Shown here in pieces: positions 18,140 through 26,680 of a DNA stretch of 64,000 bases (position 1 is its first letter; each line of letters opens with the position of its first letter). The translations under genes were made by a program, and so were the position numbers. The stretch is from assembly GCA_027023025.1 (NCBI GenBank), contig JALVXB010000034.1, positions 29,256 to 93,255 on the forward strand, written 5' to 3'. Under the pieces are notes generated by a model that searched no databases, had not been told where the DNA came from, and saw nothing but the letters and a program-made list of their open reading frames with translations. Source of the stretch: Caldisericaceae bacterium (GTDB lineage: Bacteria; Caldisericota; Caldisericia; Caldisericales; Caldisericaceae).

Positions 18140-19362
18140 TTCTGCTTGTTACTTTCAAGTAATCGTTTAAATGTATCCATTACTTTTTGCCAGATTGGTT
18201 CATTTTCTTCTTTTCCGTAAAGTTCTGAATAGCTTTTTGCTGCTGCTTCTATCCCAACATCTTTTCCTGCTTTCTCGCTCAGGAACCACTTGTGATCCAG
18301 AATTTCAAGATAAATTTTTACAGGGTTCTCGTTTGGAAAGTACTTTTTGAATATTTGCTTTGCAGGTAAAAATTGTTTATTGTACCAGTCTCTTGCTGCG
18401 TCGCTGAGTTTTACTTCTTTGCCTTTTGCTTTTGACAGTTTATAGCGGTATTGAAGAATTTCTCTGAAGATTTTTTTAGCCTGTTCTGGAGTAAACGATA
18501 CATTAAGCATATCTTCGAGCATCTGCACAAACCACCCCTTTCTTGGCGTTATGGGATGTGCAATGATTTTTAGTTTTGGTGCTATGCGTGTTGGTTTTAT
18601 CGTGTATCCAAGAAGAAATAGGTCGTCTATTCTCTTGATAAGTTTGTAATACTTTTCGTCTTCTATGTCCAATTCTCCACTAAGTAATTTCTTCAATCTT
18701 TCGTAGCGTTCGAGTATGTACTTCTTTCGTTCCTCAAATATCTTTTCGCTCGTCTCATCTTCTGTTACAGAGTAAGCAAACAGGGATTCAAACAATCTTT
18801 CGAGGTCCTCTTTTTCTTTTTCTTCTGATAGAAAGTCGAAAAACTGTACAGTTTCACAGTCTATTAACAGGGCTTCTACTTTGTTTTTGTAGAGTTTTAT
18901 CAGAATGTTGTCTAGCGATGGATCACCCCAGAAGATGCCTTTCAGATGCATCACGACGAGGAGCGCAATAACTGCGTTCCACACGAGGTCTCTGTAGTAT
19001 TTGTTTTTTAATATTTTTATGAGGTGTGATTGCGGAAGCGTGTCTTTCTCGTATAGCGTGAGTAGGTATCCTTCGCTTTCTTCGTTTTTAACCTTTTGGA
19101 CAAATCCTATAGGGGCAATCGTGGGTATACCCATTGCTATAAGTTTTTTGTATGTGTAAAATTCCTTTTCTGCGGTTTCTGCAGATGTTTTTTTTATTAC
19201 TATGTCGCCCTTTTCTGTGCGGAGGAAGTAAAGAGTGTGTCTACTCTCTCCTTTTCTTCTTTCTATGAAGTGATAGCCTGTCCATTCTTCTACTTCTCTA
19301 TTCCACGGAAGTCCTTCTATTTCTTCCCATCCTTTTTCTGAATAAATTTTAATCTCTAACAT
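18136..19362 (-). CDS. DUF4032 protein with kinase-like fold
   Basis: The 408 residues combine a protein-kinase-like domain and a helical DUF4032 region. VIKKTSAETAEKEFYTYKKL resembles a kinase beta3-alphaC segment, GIFWGDPSLDNILIK the catalytic loop (D and N) and LIDCETV the metal-binding DFG-equivalent. The C-terminal half (ILQYRYKLSKAKGKEV and HKWFLSEKAGKDVGIEAA) carries two similar helical repeats. The family is related to lipopolysaccharide and other small-molecule kinases, but its substrate is unknown. A TATAAT box ends 6 bases before the ATG with no Shine-Dalgarno, so it is likely leaderless. It is divergent from the DUF72 gene. Confidence 0.8.
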   Translation of the reverse strand: MLEIKIYSEKGWEEIEGLPWNREVEEWTGYHFIERRKGESRHTLYFLRTEKGDIVIKKTSAETAEKEFYTYKKLIAMGIPTIAPIGFVQKVKNEESEGYLLTLYEKDTLPQSHLIKILKNKYYRDLVWNAVIALLVVMHLKGIFWGDPSLDNILIKLYKNKVEALLIDCETVQFFDFLSEEKEKEDLERLFESLFAYSVTEDETSEKIFEERKKYILERYERLKKLLSGELDIEDEKYYKLIKRIDDLFLLGYTIKPTRIAPKLKIIAHPITPRKGWFVQMLEDMLNVSFTPEQAKKIFREILQYRYKLSKAKGKEVKLSDAARDWYNKQFLPAKQIFKKYFPNENPVKIYLEILDHKWFLSEKAGKDVGIEAAAKSYSELYGKEENEPIWQKVMDTFKRLLESNKQK

Positions 19363-19368
19363 ACTTTT

Positions 19369-19396
19369 ATTATATAGATTTTGTGCAGTTTGAAAA
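19369..19396 (-). promoter_or_regulatory. promoter of the DUF4032-tilS unit, leaderless type
   Basis: TTTTCA, a 16-base spacer and TATAAT, with the -10 box ending 6 bases before the ATG at 19362. It overlaps the divergent promoter of the DUF72 gene. Confidence 0.55.
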
Positions 19397-19417
19397 TTTT
19401 AAAAATAGGATTAAAAT
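19390..19417 (+). promoter_or_regulatory. promoter of the DUF72 gene, leaderless type
   Basis: TTGAAA, a 16-base spacer and TAAAAT, with the -10 box ending 6 bases before the ATG at 19424 and no Shine-Dalgarno. Only 61 bases separate the two divergent start codons. Confidence 0.55.
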
Positions 19418-19423
19418 TTCAAT

Positions 19424-20155
19424 ATGGGAGTTAAAAATTACATTGGGACATCGGGCTTTTCCTATGGGCATTGGAGAGGGATTTTTTATCCTGAGGATTT
19501 AAAGTCTAAGGATTTTCTTTCTTTTTACGCACGACATTTCGATACTGTTGAGATGAACAATACTTTTTACCATACACCCAGAGACAGTTCCATTAAAAAG
19601 TGGATAAACGAAACGCCACAAAACTTCGTTTTTAGCATAAAGGCAAGTAAGTTTATAACGCACATAAAAAGATTAAAAGGTGTGGAGGATTCTCTCCAGT
19701 TATTTCTGCAAAAGGCAGAGCTTTTTGATGATAAATTAGGGGTAATACTTTTTCAGCTTCCCCCGTCTTTGAAAGCAGATGTACCGCTACTTAAGGAGTT
19801 TTTATCGCTTTTGCCAAAAGAAAGGCGCTTTACCGTAGAATTCCGGCACAAAAGTTGGCTAAACGACGAAGTTTTTTCGCTACTTTCTGACTATAATATT
19901 GCGTTTTGCATTTCAGATACTCCCCGCTATCCGTATGTGGAGGTTGTAACTGCAAATTTTTCTTACATAAGGCTTCACGGGCACGAGGTTTTGTATGCAT
20001 CTTCGTATTCCGACGAGCAGCTCGCATACTATGCAAATTTCGTTAAAACATGGAACGAAAAGGGTGTGCAGTTCTTCGTATACTTTGATAACGACTTCTA
20101 TGGCTATGCGGTGAAAAATGCCCTTAAATTAAAAGAAATCGTTAAAAAATTATAA
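19424..20155 (+). CDS. DUF72 (YecE-family) protein
   Basis: This 243-residue TIM-barrel-like protein is of the DUF72 family, of undetermined enzymatic role. The diagnostic segments are YIGTSGFSYGHWRGIFYP, FDTVEMNNTFYHTP, FSIKASKFITHIKRL, LGVILFQLPPSLK, VEFRHKSWL and YIRLHGHEVLYASSYSDEQL. No signal peptide is present. It appears to be expressed alone from a leaderless promoter shared back-to-back with the DUF4032 gene; the Pit transporter has its own promoter 53 bases downstream. Confidence 0.92.
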   Translation: MGVKNYIGTSGFSYGHWRGIFYPEDLKSKDFLSFYARHFDTVEMNNTFYHTPRDSSIKKWINETPQNFVFSIKASKFITHIKRLKGVEDSLQLFLQKAELFDDKLGVILFQLPPSLKADVPLLKEFLSLLPKERRFTVEFRHKSWLNDEVFSLLSDYNIAFCISDTPRYPYVEVVTANFSYIRLHGHEVLYASSYSDEQLAYYANFVKTWNEKGVQFFVYFDNDFYGYAVKNALKLKEIVKKL

Positions 20156-20172
20156 ATTTTTTCAATTTTATC

Positions 20173-20200
20173 TTTACAAAATAAAGAAAAGTGTTAAAAT
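20173..20200 (+). promoter_or_regulatory. promoter of the pit operon, leaderless type
   Basis: TTTACA, a 16-base spacer and TAAAAT, with the -10 box ending 8 bases before the ATG at 20209. AGG lies only 3 bases from the ATG, too close for a normal ribosome site. Confidence 0.6.
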
Positions 20201-20208
20201 AGCAGGCT

Positions 20209-21207
20209 ATGGTACACGGAGCGACAATTAGTTTTTGGGTATTTGTAGGATTTACGATGATATTTCAAATGATTATGGGAGCAAATGACGGTGGCGTGCT
20301 CCTTGGGTCTATTATATCTTCTAACTTTATCCATCCGATTGTTGCAACTTTAATTTTATTTTTATCTCTTTCAGCTGCGCCGTTTATTTTTGGAACTGCA
20401 GTAGTTAAAACTCTTGGCACAAAAATTTTCCCGCTGCAGGATATGTCTCTTGCCGTGCTTTACGGTGTACTGCTTGCTACGATTACCTGGGTTATTATTG
20501 CCCAGAAAATTAAGTATCCCGTAAGCATCTCTTATACATTTGTTGGCACGCTCGTTGGTGGCGGTCTTGCTACGAGATATGCGCACGACATCAATACGAT
20601 TGAAGTTTACAAAGTATTTGGTGGATTACTCGTTGCAATCGGTATCAGCTTCGTTTTAGGTTATATCTTCTTAAAGATTATTAATTTGTTTTTAAGATTT
20701 GCAACACCTAAGGTGTCTATTATATTCCGAATTTTGCAAATCTTTACTTCGATTCTACTTGTTTTAGGCTATGGTTCTAACGATGCAGAGAAAACGCTGA
20801 GTTTGGTGTATATGGCAGCGATTATTACTAAATCGCCAATTAGTCCAAACGCAAAAAGTCCTTTTATAGTAATTTCCCTGGCTCTACTGTTTATCGTAGG
20901 AACGATGCTTTTTGGAGGGAACTCTGCTACTACCTCTGGATTCAGGATTATGAAAAGCAATCCTAAACAAACTTTTCTAACTCAATTTATTACATCGTTT
21001 ACCGTTCTTACTTTTGCAAAGATTGGCTTACCGATAAGTAGTACTGAAACTTTGAATATGGGCCTCGTTGGCGTCGGGTATGCGGAAAAGCCCTATTCTG
21101 TAAAGTGGACTGTAGTTAAAAATCTAGTTCTTACCTGGCTTGTTACCATACCTATGTCTATTTTGATTTCCTTTGTTTACACACTAATTTTGCAACTAAT
21201 TTTTTAA
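20209..21207 (+). CDS. pit: low-affinity inorganic phosphate transporter (PiT family)
   Basis: This phosphate:cation symporter belongs to the PiT family. The paired signatures are IMGANDGGVLLGSII near the N-terminus and GYGSNDAEKTLSLVYMAA in the second half, matching the duplicated GANDxxx motif. About ten hydrophobic helices are visible over 332 residues, and PISSTETLNMGLVGVG is the conserved second-repeat loop. It is followed 31 bases later by the DUF47 gene, the usual PhoU-like partner. The second residue of the first GAND motif cluster is GG rather than VA, a modest variation. Confidence 0.93.
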   Translation: MVHGATISFWVFVGFTMIFQMIMGANDGGVLLGSIISSNFIHPIVATLILFLSLSAAPFIFGTAVVKTLGTKIFPLQDMSLAVLYGVLLATITWVIIAQKIKYPVSISYTFVGTLVGGGLATRYAHDINTIEVYKVFGGLLVAIGISFVLGYIFLKIINLFLRFATPKVSIIFRILQIFTSILLVLGYGSNDAEKTLSLVYMAAIITKSPISPNAKSPFIVISLALLFIVGTMLFGGNSATTSGFRIMKSNPKQTFLTQFITSFTVLTFAKIGLPISSTETLNMGLVGVGYAEKPYSVKWTVVKNLVLTWLVTIPMSILISFVYTLILQLIF

Positions 21208-21238
21208 AGGCTAAAATACATTAAAGGGGTTGATAAAT

Positions 21239-21880
21239 ATGAAGTTATGGGAAGCATTATTTAAAAAGGCGGATGCATTTCAAAACCTTATAGAAAAGCA
21301 AGCTGAACTTACAGTAGAAGGAGTAAACTTACTGTACGAATTTATGGGGATTTCAGAAGATGCACAGAATCCAGATGTATTAAGGCATAACTTGAGAATT
21401 CAGCTTAAGAAAGTGGAGAGCGAAGGAGACAAAGCACGAAGAGAATTAATCGGTGAGTTAAATAGAAGCCTTATAACGCCGCTTGATAGACAGGACTTAT
21501 TTAATTTGTCCAATGTGATCGATAACATCCTGGATTATGCACTGAGCACTGTTGAGGAAATGCTAGTTTACAAATTGTATCCGAATTATTATCTGAGAAA
21601 AATGATAGAAAAGGTTTCTCGAGGGGCGAACCACATTAACTATGCTGTACAGCAATTATTTAAGGATAAACAACTCGTAAACAACAATATTATTGCTTCA
21701 AAAGTAATGGAAAACGAGATTGAAGAGACTTATCGTGAGGCGCTTGCAGACCTATTTGAGAAGTCTGACTTTCACTACATTTTCAAAATGAGGGAAGTTT
21801 ACAGACACATCAGTAATTCTGGCGATAGACTTGCTGAGGCTGCTGAGATTATCGGAAACATACTCATTAAAGAGGTATAA
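21239..21880 (+). CDS. DUF47 family PhoU-like regulator of the Pit transporter
   Basis: The 213-residue all-helical protein is of the DUF47/PhoU-like family, which accompanies PiT transporters and modulates phosphate uptake. Key stretches are KVESEGDKARRELIGELNRS, LITPLDRQDLFNLSNVIDNI with the E/DxxxD-type metal-binding helix, and RHISNSGDRLAEAAEIIGNI at the C-terminus. ATG 21239 is preferred to the track's TTG 21230 because AAAGGGG lies 9 bases upstream of it. It forms an operon with pit and ends at a bidirectional terminator. Confidence 0.93.
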   Translation: MKLWEALFKKADAFQNLIEKQAELTVEGVNLLYEFMGISEDAQNPDVLRHNLRIQLKKVESEGDKARRELIGELNRSLITPLDRQDLFNLSNVIDNILDYALSTVEEMLVYKLYPNYYLRKMIEKVSRGANHINYAVQQLFKDKQLVNNNIIASKVMENEIEETYREALADLFEKSDFHYIFKMREVYRHISNSGDRLAEAAEIIGNILIKEV

Positions 21881-21918
21881 TAAGATTGTTCGTTCGTTAG
21901 GCCTGGCTGTATTGAAAA

Positions 21919-21944
21919 AATGCCCGCTCTTGAGAGCGGGCATT
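21919..21944. terminator. bidirectional terminator between DUF47 and HU genes
   Basis: A perfect 11-bp stem AATGCCCGCTC/GAGCGGGCATT surrounds a TTGA loop, with AAAAAA on the left and TTTAAATTT on the right. It lies between two convergent genes and can serve both. Confidence 0.9.
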
Positions 21945-21968
21945 TAAATTTGTACTTTCTTTGTCTTC

Positions 21969-22241
21969 TTATTTTACCTTTTCTTTAAGACCCTTACCTG
22001 CCTTGAAGAAGGGTACTTTCATTGCAGGAATCTGAATAGGCTTTCCTGTTTTTGGATTTACGCCTTTCCTTGCTGCTCTTTCACGCACGCCGAATGTGCC
22101 AAAGCCAATAAGTGATACTTTTTCGCCTTTTGCAAGAGCCTCTTCTACGGATTCGATAAATGCTTTTACGAAGCTTTCGACATCTTTTTTCTTTGCACCG
22201 GTCTTCTTAACAATTGCCTCTACTAATTCTGATTTCTTCAT
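21969..22241 (-). CDS. hup: DNA-binding protein HU
   Basis: This HU/IHF-family nucleoid protein has 90 residues, the standard length. It starts MKKSELVEAIVKKTGAKKKD and has the DNA-binding arm GFGTFGVRERAARKGVNPKT followed by IPAMKVPFFKAGKGLKEKV. The track begins at 22271; ATG 22241 is chosen because AAGGAGG lies just upstream and the protein then begins exactly as HU does. Its promoter lies inside the 3' end of the upstream P-loop gene. Confidence 0.96.
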   Translation of the reverse strand: MKKSELVEAIVKKTGAKKKDVESFVKAFIESVEEALAKGEKVSLIGFGTFGVRERAARKGVNPKTGKPIQIPAMKVPFFKAGKGLKEKVK

Positions 22242-22267
22242 ACTTACCTCCTTCGTGTTAGTCTTCA

Positions 22268-22819
22268 TCATTCTATACTACTATTTATTTTAGTCAAGTT
22301 GATTATAAAACTCTGCAATTGTTTTGAGGGCAACTTTAACTCCTTCAGCAAATTTAATTTGATTTTATTACCCAGAATTATTGCAGGTTGTTCTTTGCTA
22401 CTTGAGTTAATTACGATGTAGTTTGCTTTCCTTGAAAAAAATTTGGAACTTTCTTTAACTATCTGTTCATTCTCTTTCTTTATAAAAAAGAGTAATCCAT
22501 TATTTATATATTGAGCTGCGGAATTTCCCTCTATGATTATAGGGTCTTCGGATAATTCTAAAGCTTTTTTAAGAAGTTCTTCCATACTGGACCTTTTTCC
22601 GTGTACCCATACGACGGACTTTGCGCCGTCCTTCAAAAATAAAGCAGTGTCTTTGCCTTCTTTACTGAGTACAGAGGCGTCTGTTTCTACTTTGTCTTCA
22701 AGTTTGTTAGAAGGCGTTACTTTTATTACGGTCGGCTTATTAGGTAAAATTTTAAGCAGCAGCCGTATGAATGTGGTCTTTCCGCTAGAGCTCTTTGCTC
22801 CACCTACGAGGATAATCAT
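22268..22819 (-). CDS. P-loop NTPase, MobB-like
   Basis: The 183-residue protein has an N-terminal P-loop VGGAKSSSGKTTFIRLLL (about 5-22), then DGAKSVVWVHGKRSSMEEL and PIIIEGNSAAQY, where a Walker-B-like strand leads into EG. This arrangement recalls MobB (molybdopterin-guanine dinucleotide synthesis accessory protein), and moaA/moaC elsewhere in the window make molybdenum cofactor metabolism plausible. However, the rest does not match clearly, and the neighbours are topB and HU, so the function is open. Its start overlaps the topB stop by 4 bases. Confidence 0.65.
   Translation of the reverse strand: MIILVGGAKSSSGKTTFIRLLLKILPNKPTVIKVTPSNKLEDKVETDASVLSKEGKDTALFLKDGAKSVVWVHGKRSSMEELLKKALELSEDPIIIEGNSAAQYINNGLLFFIKKENEQIVKESSKFFSRKANYIVINSSSKEQPAIILGNKIKLNLLKELKLPSKQLQSFIINLTKINSSIE
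22270..22297 (-). promoter_or_regulatory. promoter of the HU gene
   Basis: TTGACT, a 16-base spacer and TAGAAT on the minus strand, within the last codons of the MobB-like gene. The start site would lie about 20-25 bases before the HU ATG, leaving room for AAGGAGG. Confidence 0.6.
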
Positions 22820-25254
22820 TTCTTTTTTGTAGTTTTTCTCTTTGTAGTTTTCTTTTTTGTTTTTTTATTTTCAAACTCAAACTTTACTGTGTTTGTTTTA
22901 GGGTCTATGTAAAGGTAAGCAGAAAATGGTTTGCCTCTTTTAGAAATAAACCCTGTTAAGAGCTCTGTTTTTTTATCTTTAAGGAGTTTTTTAGCGATAT
23001 CTCTCGTTATCTCCATATTGCCCATTGTTTTTTTAATGTAAAAAGTGCAACCCTGGTCTTTTTTGGAGCAGAAGTACGAATACGAGCCCTCTAACACATC
23101 TGCCCCGCACTTCGGACACTTCCCCACCGGTTTATCGCTTATTGCTTTATCGTTCTTTATGTTTTCTGCACCTTCAAATGTGACGTTTCCGTCTTTGTTC
23201 AGTACGATATCTGCATCAAAGTAATATTTATTTCTTCCTCTCAGCTTTGTAAGGTGTACTTTTTCACCGTTTAAGAGTTTTTCTGCCATTTCGCGGGTAA
23301 GGGTTTTGTTTAGGAACTTTTTCCACATAACGAAGTCGCACTTTCCCGTTTTTTTGTTTTCGCATTCAAATGTATTAGGGGTTTCGTATACATTGCCGCC
23401 ACACTTTGGGCACTTACCTACCGGGGTCGTATCCCCAGTTTTTATACTATATTTTCCTTTGTAGTCTTTTACTTTCTGCACTATTTCTTTCGTAAATTCC
23501 TTAATGCCTTCCATAAACATTTTTGCTTTTAACTTGCCTTTTTCTATGTCCCTTAACTTTTTCTCCCATTCTCCCGTTATGCCTGGCGAAAGAATTTCTT
23601 CTGTTCCGACCTCGTTTGCAAGTTCTATAAGTCTTAGGCCTTTGTCCAGAGGCTTAAGAGACTTGCCTTCTCGCTCTATGTATTCTACCTCTATAAGCCT
23701 TTCGATAATGCCTGCGCGTGTTGCAGGTGTGCCTAATCCTCGCTCTTTCATTGCTTCTCTTAGTTCTTCGTCTTCAACGAGCTTGCCTGCAGTTTCCATT
23801 GCTGTAAGTATGGTTGCATCAGTAAATCGTGGTGGTGGCTGTGTCGTTTTTTCTTGTATATTTGCTTTTTTAAGTAGCGTGCGGTCACCGTTTTTAATTT
23901 CTATGAATGCTGCTTTTTCTGTATTATTGTAAACCTTCATCCACCCGGGATTTTTTAATCGGGAGAGGTTTGTTTTGAATAAGTATTTTTCTACATTGGT
24001 AATAAATTCTAACTTTTCAATTTCGGCATGTTCGTAGAATACGGACAGAAATCTCCTTGTTATAAGGTCAAATACATTCTGTTCTTCTCTTGAGAGCATT
24101 CCTATTTGTGAAGTATTTCCTGTAGGAATAATTGCGAAGTGGTCTGTTACACCTTTGTCATTTATTACGCGGCTATCGAGTTTAATTGGTTTTGACAGAA
24201 TTTCTTTTACGAACGCTTCGTACGGACTTATTGCAATTCCTTTTAGTATTTTAGGTAAATCTTTTTTTAACGCTTTTGGCAAGTACCTGCTGTCTGTTCT
24301 CGGATATGTGATAAGTTTTCTACTTTCGTACAGGCTTTGTGCAATGTTTAGTGTCCTTTTTGCAGAGTATCCGAACTTTCTGTTTGCATCTCTCTGGAGT
24401 TCTGTGAGATCGTATAGAAGCGGGTGTGCTCTTTTTACGAGAGTTTTTTTGACACTTTGTATAATGCCGCTTTTGCCTTCCGTTTTTTCTTTTATTTCTT
24501 TTGCTTTTTTAAGTGTTTTTATCCGCGCATTCCCTTTTTTATCGATGTATGTTCCGACATATTCTTCTTTTCCTTTAAATTGCCCTTGAATTTCGAAGTA
24601 TTTTTCGATTTTAAATGCTTTAATTTCTTTTTCTCGTGAACAGATGATGTTTAAAGTGGGCGTTTGGACTCTACCAATAGAAAGGATTGTTCCCCACCTT
24701 CGCGTAAATGCACGCGTTGCGTTTATCCCTACGAGCCAGTCGCTCTCCATACGCGCTGTTGCGGATTCTCCAAGCAGGTCGAACTTTTCAGAATCGTAAA
24801 GATTTTTAAAGCCTTTCAGGATTTCTTCTTTCGTCATTGCAGAAAGCCACAATCTTTTAATCTTCTTATTTCTTGGGGGGACGAGCCTTAGTATGTTTCT
24901 AAATATTAATTCTCCTTCTCTTCCTGCATCGCAGGCGTTTACGATTTCTAATACATCTTTTCTGTTAATCAGTTTCTTTACGGCATTAAACCGTTTTTTA
25001 GTTTCCTTGATAGGTTTAAACTTGAATTCTTCTGGAATTATTGGAAGGCTCTGGAGTGTCCAGAACTTTAATTTTTTATCGTAGTCGCTTGGCTCGTAAA
25101 GTGTGACGAGATGGCCTAGTGCCCAGGTAACTATAAATCTATCGTTTTCCAGGTAGTCTTTTTTGTTTTCGAATTCGCCCAGGGCTTTTGCTATGTCCAT
25201 CGCAACGGATGGTTTTTCCGTAATGATTAGCGTTTTGCTTTTTTCGTTTTTCAT
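22816..25254 (-). CDS. topB: DNA topoisomerase III (type IA)
   Basis: This type IA topoisomerase relaxes negative supercoils and decatenates single-strand-linked DNA. The Toprim domain starts LIITEKPSVAMDIAKALG and continues with NACDAGREGELIFR. SIGRVQTPTLNIICSREKEI and LITYPRTDSRYLP, which carries the active-site tyrosine, follow. The C-terminus has two zinc-ribbon units, CPKCGGNVYETPNTFEC and CPKCGADVLEGSYSYFC, each followed by a TopIII-type repeat, then a Lys/Thr tail (KKKTTKRKTTKKK). The length is 812 residues. No Shine-Dalgarno precedes the ATG; a TAATAT box 7 bases upstream might make it leaderless, but weakly so. Confidence 0.95.
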   Translation of the reverse strand: MKNEKSKTLIITEKPSVAMDIAKALGEFENKKDYLENDRFIVTWALGHLVTLYEPSDYDKKLKFWTLQSLPIIPEEFKFKPIKETKKRFNAVKKLINRKDVLEIVNACDAGREGELIFRNILRLVPPRNKKIKRLWLSAMTKEEILKGFKNLYDSEKFDLLGESATARMESDWLVGINATRAFTRRWGTILSIGRVQTPTLNIICSREKEIKAFKIEKYFEIQGQFKGKEEYVGTYIDKKGNARIKTLKKAKEIKEKTEGKSGIIQSVKKTLVKRAHPLLYDLTELQRDANRKFGYSAKRTLNIAQSLYESRKLITYPRTDSRYLPKALKKDLPKILKGIAISPYEAFVKEILSKPIKLDSRVINDKGVTDHFAIIPTGNTSQIGMLSREEQNVFDLITRRFLSVFYEHAEIEKLEFITNVEKYLFKTNLSRLKNPGWMKVYNNTEKAAFIEIKNGDRTLLKKANIQEKTTQPPPRFTDATILTAMETAGKLVEDEELREAMKERGLGTPATRAGIIERLIEVEYIEREGKSLKPLDKGLRLIELANEVGTEEILSPGITGEWEKKLRDIEKGKLKAKMFMEGIKEFTKEIVQKVKDYKGKYSIKTGDTTPVGKCPKCGGNVYETPNTFECENKKTGKCDFVMWKKFLNKTLTREMAEKLLNGEKVHLTKLRGRNKYYFDADIVLNKDGNVTFEGAENIKNDKAISDKPVGKCPKCGADVLEGSYSYFCSKKDQGCTFYIKKTMGNMEITRDIAKKLLKDKKTELLTGFISKRGKPFSAYLYIDPKTNTVKFEFENKKTKKKTTKRKTTKKK

Positions 25255-25302
25255 ATGAGTAATATTAATATAAAGTGATTAAAAATAAAAGCAAAAATTG
25301 AA

Positions 25303-25327
25303 AATCCCCACCTTTTGGGTGGGGATT
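25303..25327 (-). terminator. rho-independent terminator of the cold-shock gene
   Basis: A perfect 10-bp stem AATCCCCACC/GGTGGGGATT encloses a 5-base loop; on the minus strand it is followed by TTCAATTTTTGC and more T-runs. Confidence 0.85.
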
Positions 25328-25356
25328 GAAAGTTCAATCTAAGTGAATCAGCTGAT

Positions 25357-25572
25357 TTACTCGGATACTACTGTAACATTAACGGCTTTTTCGCCTCTGT
25401 CACTCTGCTCTACTTCGAATTCTACTTTCTGGCCTTCTTTTAAAGTCTTGTAGCCGTCTGACTGGATTGCTGAGTAGTGAACGAAAAGCTCTTTGCCGCC
25501 GTTGTCTGGTACGATGAAACCGTAACCTTTCTGGGCATTGAACCACTTCACTGTGCCTGTAAGTCTTTCCAA
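25357..25572 (-). CDS. csp: cold-shock domain protein
   Basis: This small OB-fold RNA chaperone has 71 residues. RNP-1 is KGYGFIVPD and RNP-2 is [17 protein letters not shown] is the family N-terminus. The track's start at 25623 is wrong: TTTAGGAGG lies 9 bases before a TTG at 25572, giving a protein beginning [11 protein letters not shown]. The gene has its own promoter and terminator, and is thus monocistronic. Confidence 0.95.
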   Translation of the reverse strand: MERLTGTVKWFNAQKGYGFIVPDNGGKELFVHYSAIQSDGYKTLKEGQKVEFEVEQSDRGEKAVNVTVVSE

Positions 25573-25621
25573 AATACTAAACCTCCTAAAAAATTTCTGC
25601 ATCCTGCCTGCAGATGTGAAC

Positions 25622-25649
25622 ATTATAACAGATTAGAAATAAAATACAA
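25622..25649 (-). promoter_or_regulatory. promoter of the cold-shock gene
   Basis: TTGTAT, a 16-base spacer and TATAAT on the minus strand. The leader is about 43 bases, containing a CTGCAGGCAG stretch and the AGGAGG site. Confidence 0.7.
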
Positions 25650-25749
25650 TAGAAATTTTTATTTGTGTATTTTTGATGTTTCTTTACTGGATGTTTGCTT
25701 TACTTCTACATTTGCTGTATATTTAAATAAAAAATGGGAGGTTTGAAAT

Positions 25750-26637
25750 ATGAAGAGTGGATTGGTTGCCTTAATAGGAAGGCCAAATGTAGGGAAGTCA
25801 ACGCTTATGAATTATATCGTGGGCAGTAAAGTGTCCATTGTTACTCCTAAGCCGCAAACTACGCGATTTAGAATTTTAGGTGTAAAGAATCTGGAAGATG
25901 CCCAGATCGTTTTTGTTGACACCCCTGGCGTACATCAGGCAAAAAGTGCATTAAATAAGTATATGGTTGAAGTTGCCGTAAAAAGTATTGAGGGAGTAGA
26001 CCTAGTTTACCTTATGGTAGAAGCAGGCGACTATGTAGGAGAGGAGTATAACTTTATTTTTGATGCGCTTAAAAAGCAGAATGTTCCAGTGTTTCTCGTT
26101 ATAAATAAAATTGATAAGCACAGTAAGGAAGAGATAGACAAAACCGAAGAAGACTTTGCTAAATTGTTTGAGTTTAAGGAAGTTTTCCGTATTTCTGCAC
26201 TTCGCGGTCAGAATGTAGATAAACTCCTTGAAAAAACCGTTGAGTATTTAAAAGAAGGTCCAGAATATTTTCCAAGAGATGTTATTACTGACATTCCACT
26301 CGCACTTGCAATTGCAGAAATTATACGGGAAAAACTCTTTTTAAATCTAAGGAAAGAGCTTCCTTATTCTTCTGCCGTTAATGTAGAGGAGTTAAAAGAA
26401 AGAGAAAACGGGATGCTTTATGTCCGAGCCGTTATTTCTGTTGCAAAGAATTCCCAGAAAGGTATCGTAATAGGACAAAATGGTAAGATGATTAAAAAGA
26501 TCGGTAGAGATGCCCGTATGGAAATCCAGGAGATGGTGAAGAAACCGGTTTACCTGGAGTTGTTCGTGAAAGTAGAAGAAGATTGGCCAAAGTTCGAATC
26601 CAAGTTAAAAAAGTTGGGGTATGTGCTCCCGGATTAA
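25750..26637 (+). CDS. era: GTPase Era
   Basis: This essential GTPase acts in 16S rRNA maturation and 30S assembly. G1 is GRPNVGKST (10-18), G3 DTPGVH, G4 NKID. The C-terminal KH domain includes IVIGQNGKMIKKIGRDARME, the RNA-binding part. The 295 residues are typical. TGGGAGG precedes the ATG. A -10-like TATATT lies upstream but no good -35. Confidence 0.97.
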   Translation: MKSGLVALIGRPNVGKSTLMNYIVGSKVSIVTPKPQTTRFRILGVKNLEDAQIVFVDTPGVHQAKSALNKYMVEVAVKSIEGVDLVYLMVEAGDYVGEEYNFIFDALKKQNVPVFLVINKIDKHSKEEIDKTEEDFAKLFEFKEVFRISALRGQNVDKLLEKTVEYLKEGPEYFPRDVITDIPLALAIAEIIREKLFLNLRKELPYSSAVNVEELKERENGMLYVRAVISVAKNSQKGIVIGQNGKMIKKIGRDARMEIQEMVKKPVYLELFVKVEEDWPKFESKLKKLGYVLPD

Positions 26638-26654
26638 TGTAAGAGGGTAAGTGA

Positions 26655-26660
26655 TATAAT
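26655..26660 (+). promoter_or_regulatory. -10 box before the RidA-family gene
   Basis: TATAAT lies 20 bases before the ATG at 26681, between era and the RidA gene. No clear -35 box was found. Confidence 0.4.
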
Positions 26661-26680
26661 ATAAAAGGGAGGTGATAACG

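Noticed and set aside
25346-25357. Perfect 12-base palindrome AATCAGCTGATT beside the csp stop codon
   Set aside because: A single occurrence next to a proven terminator; no second copy or known operator match, so it may be chance.
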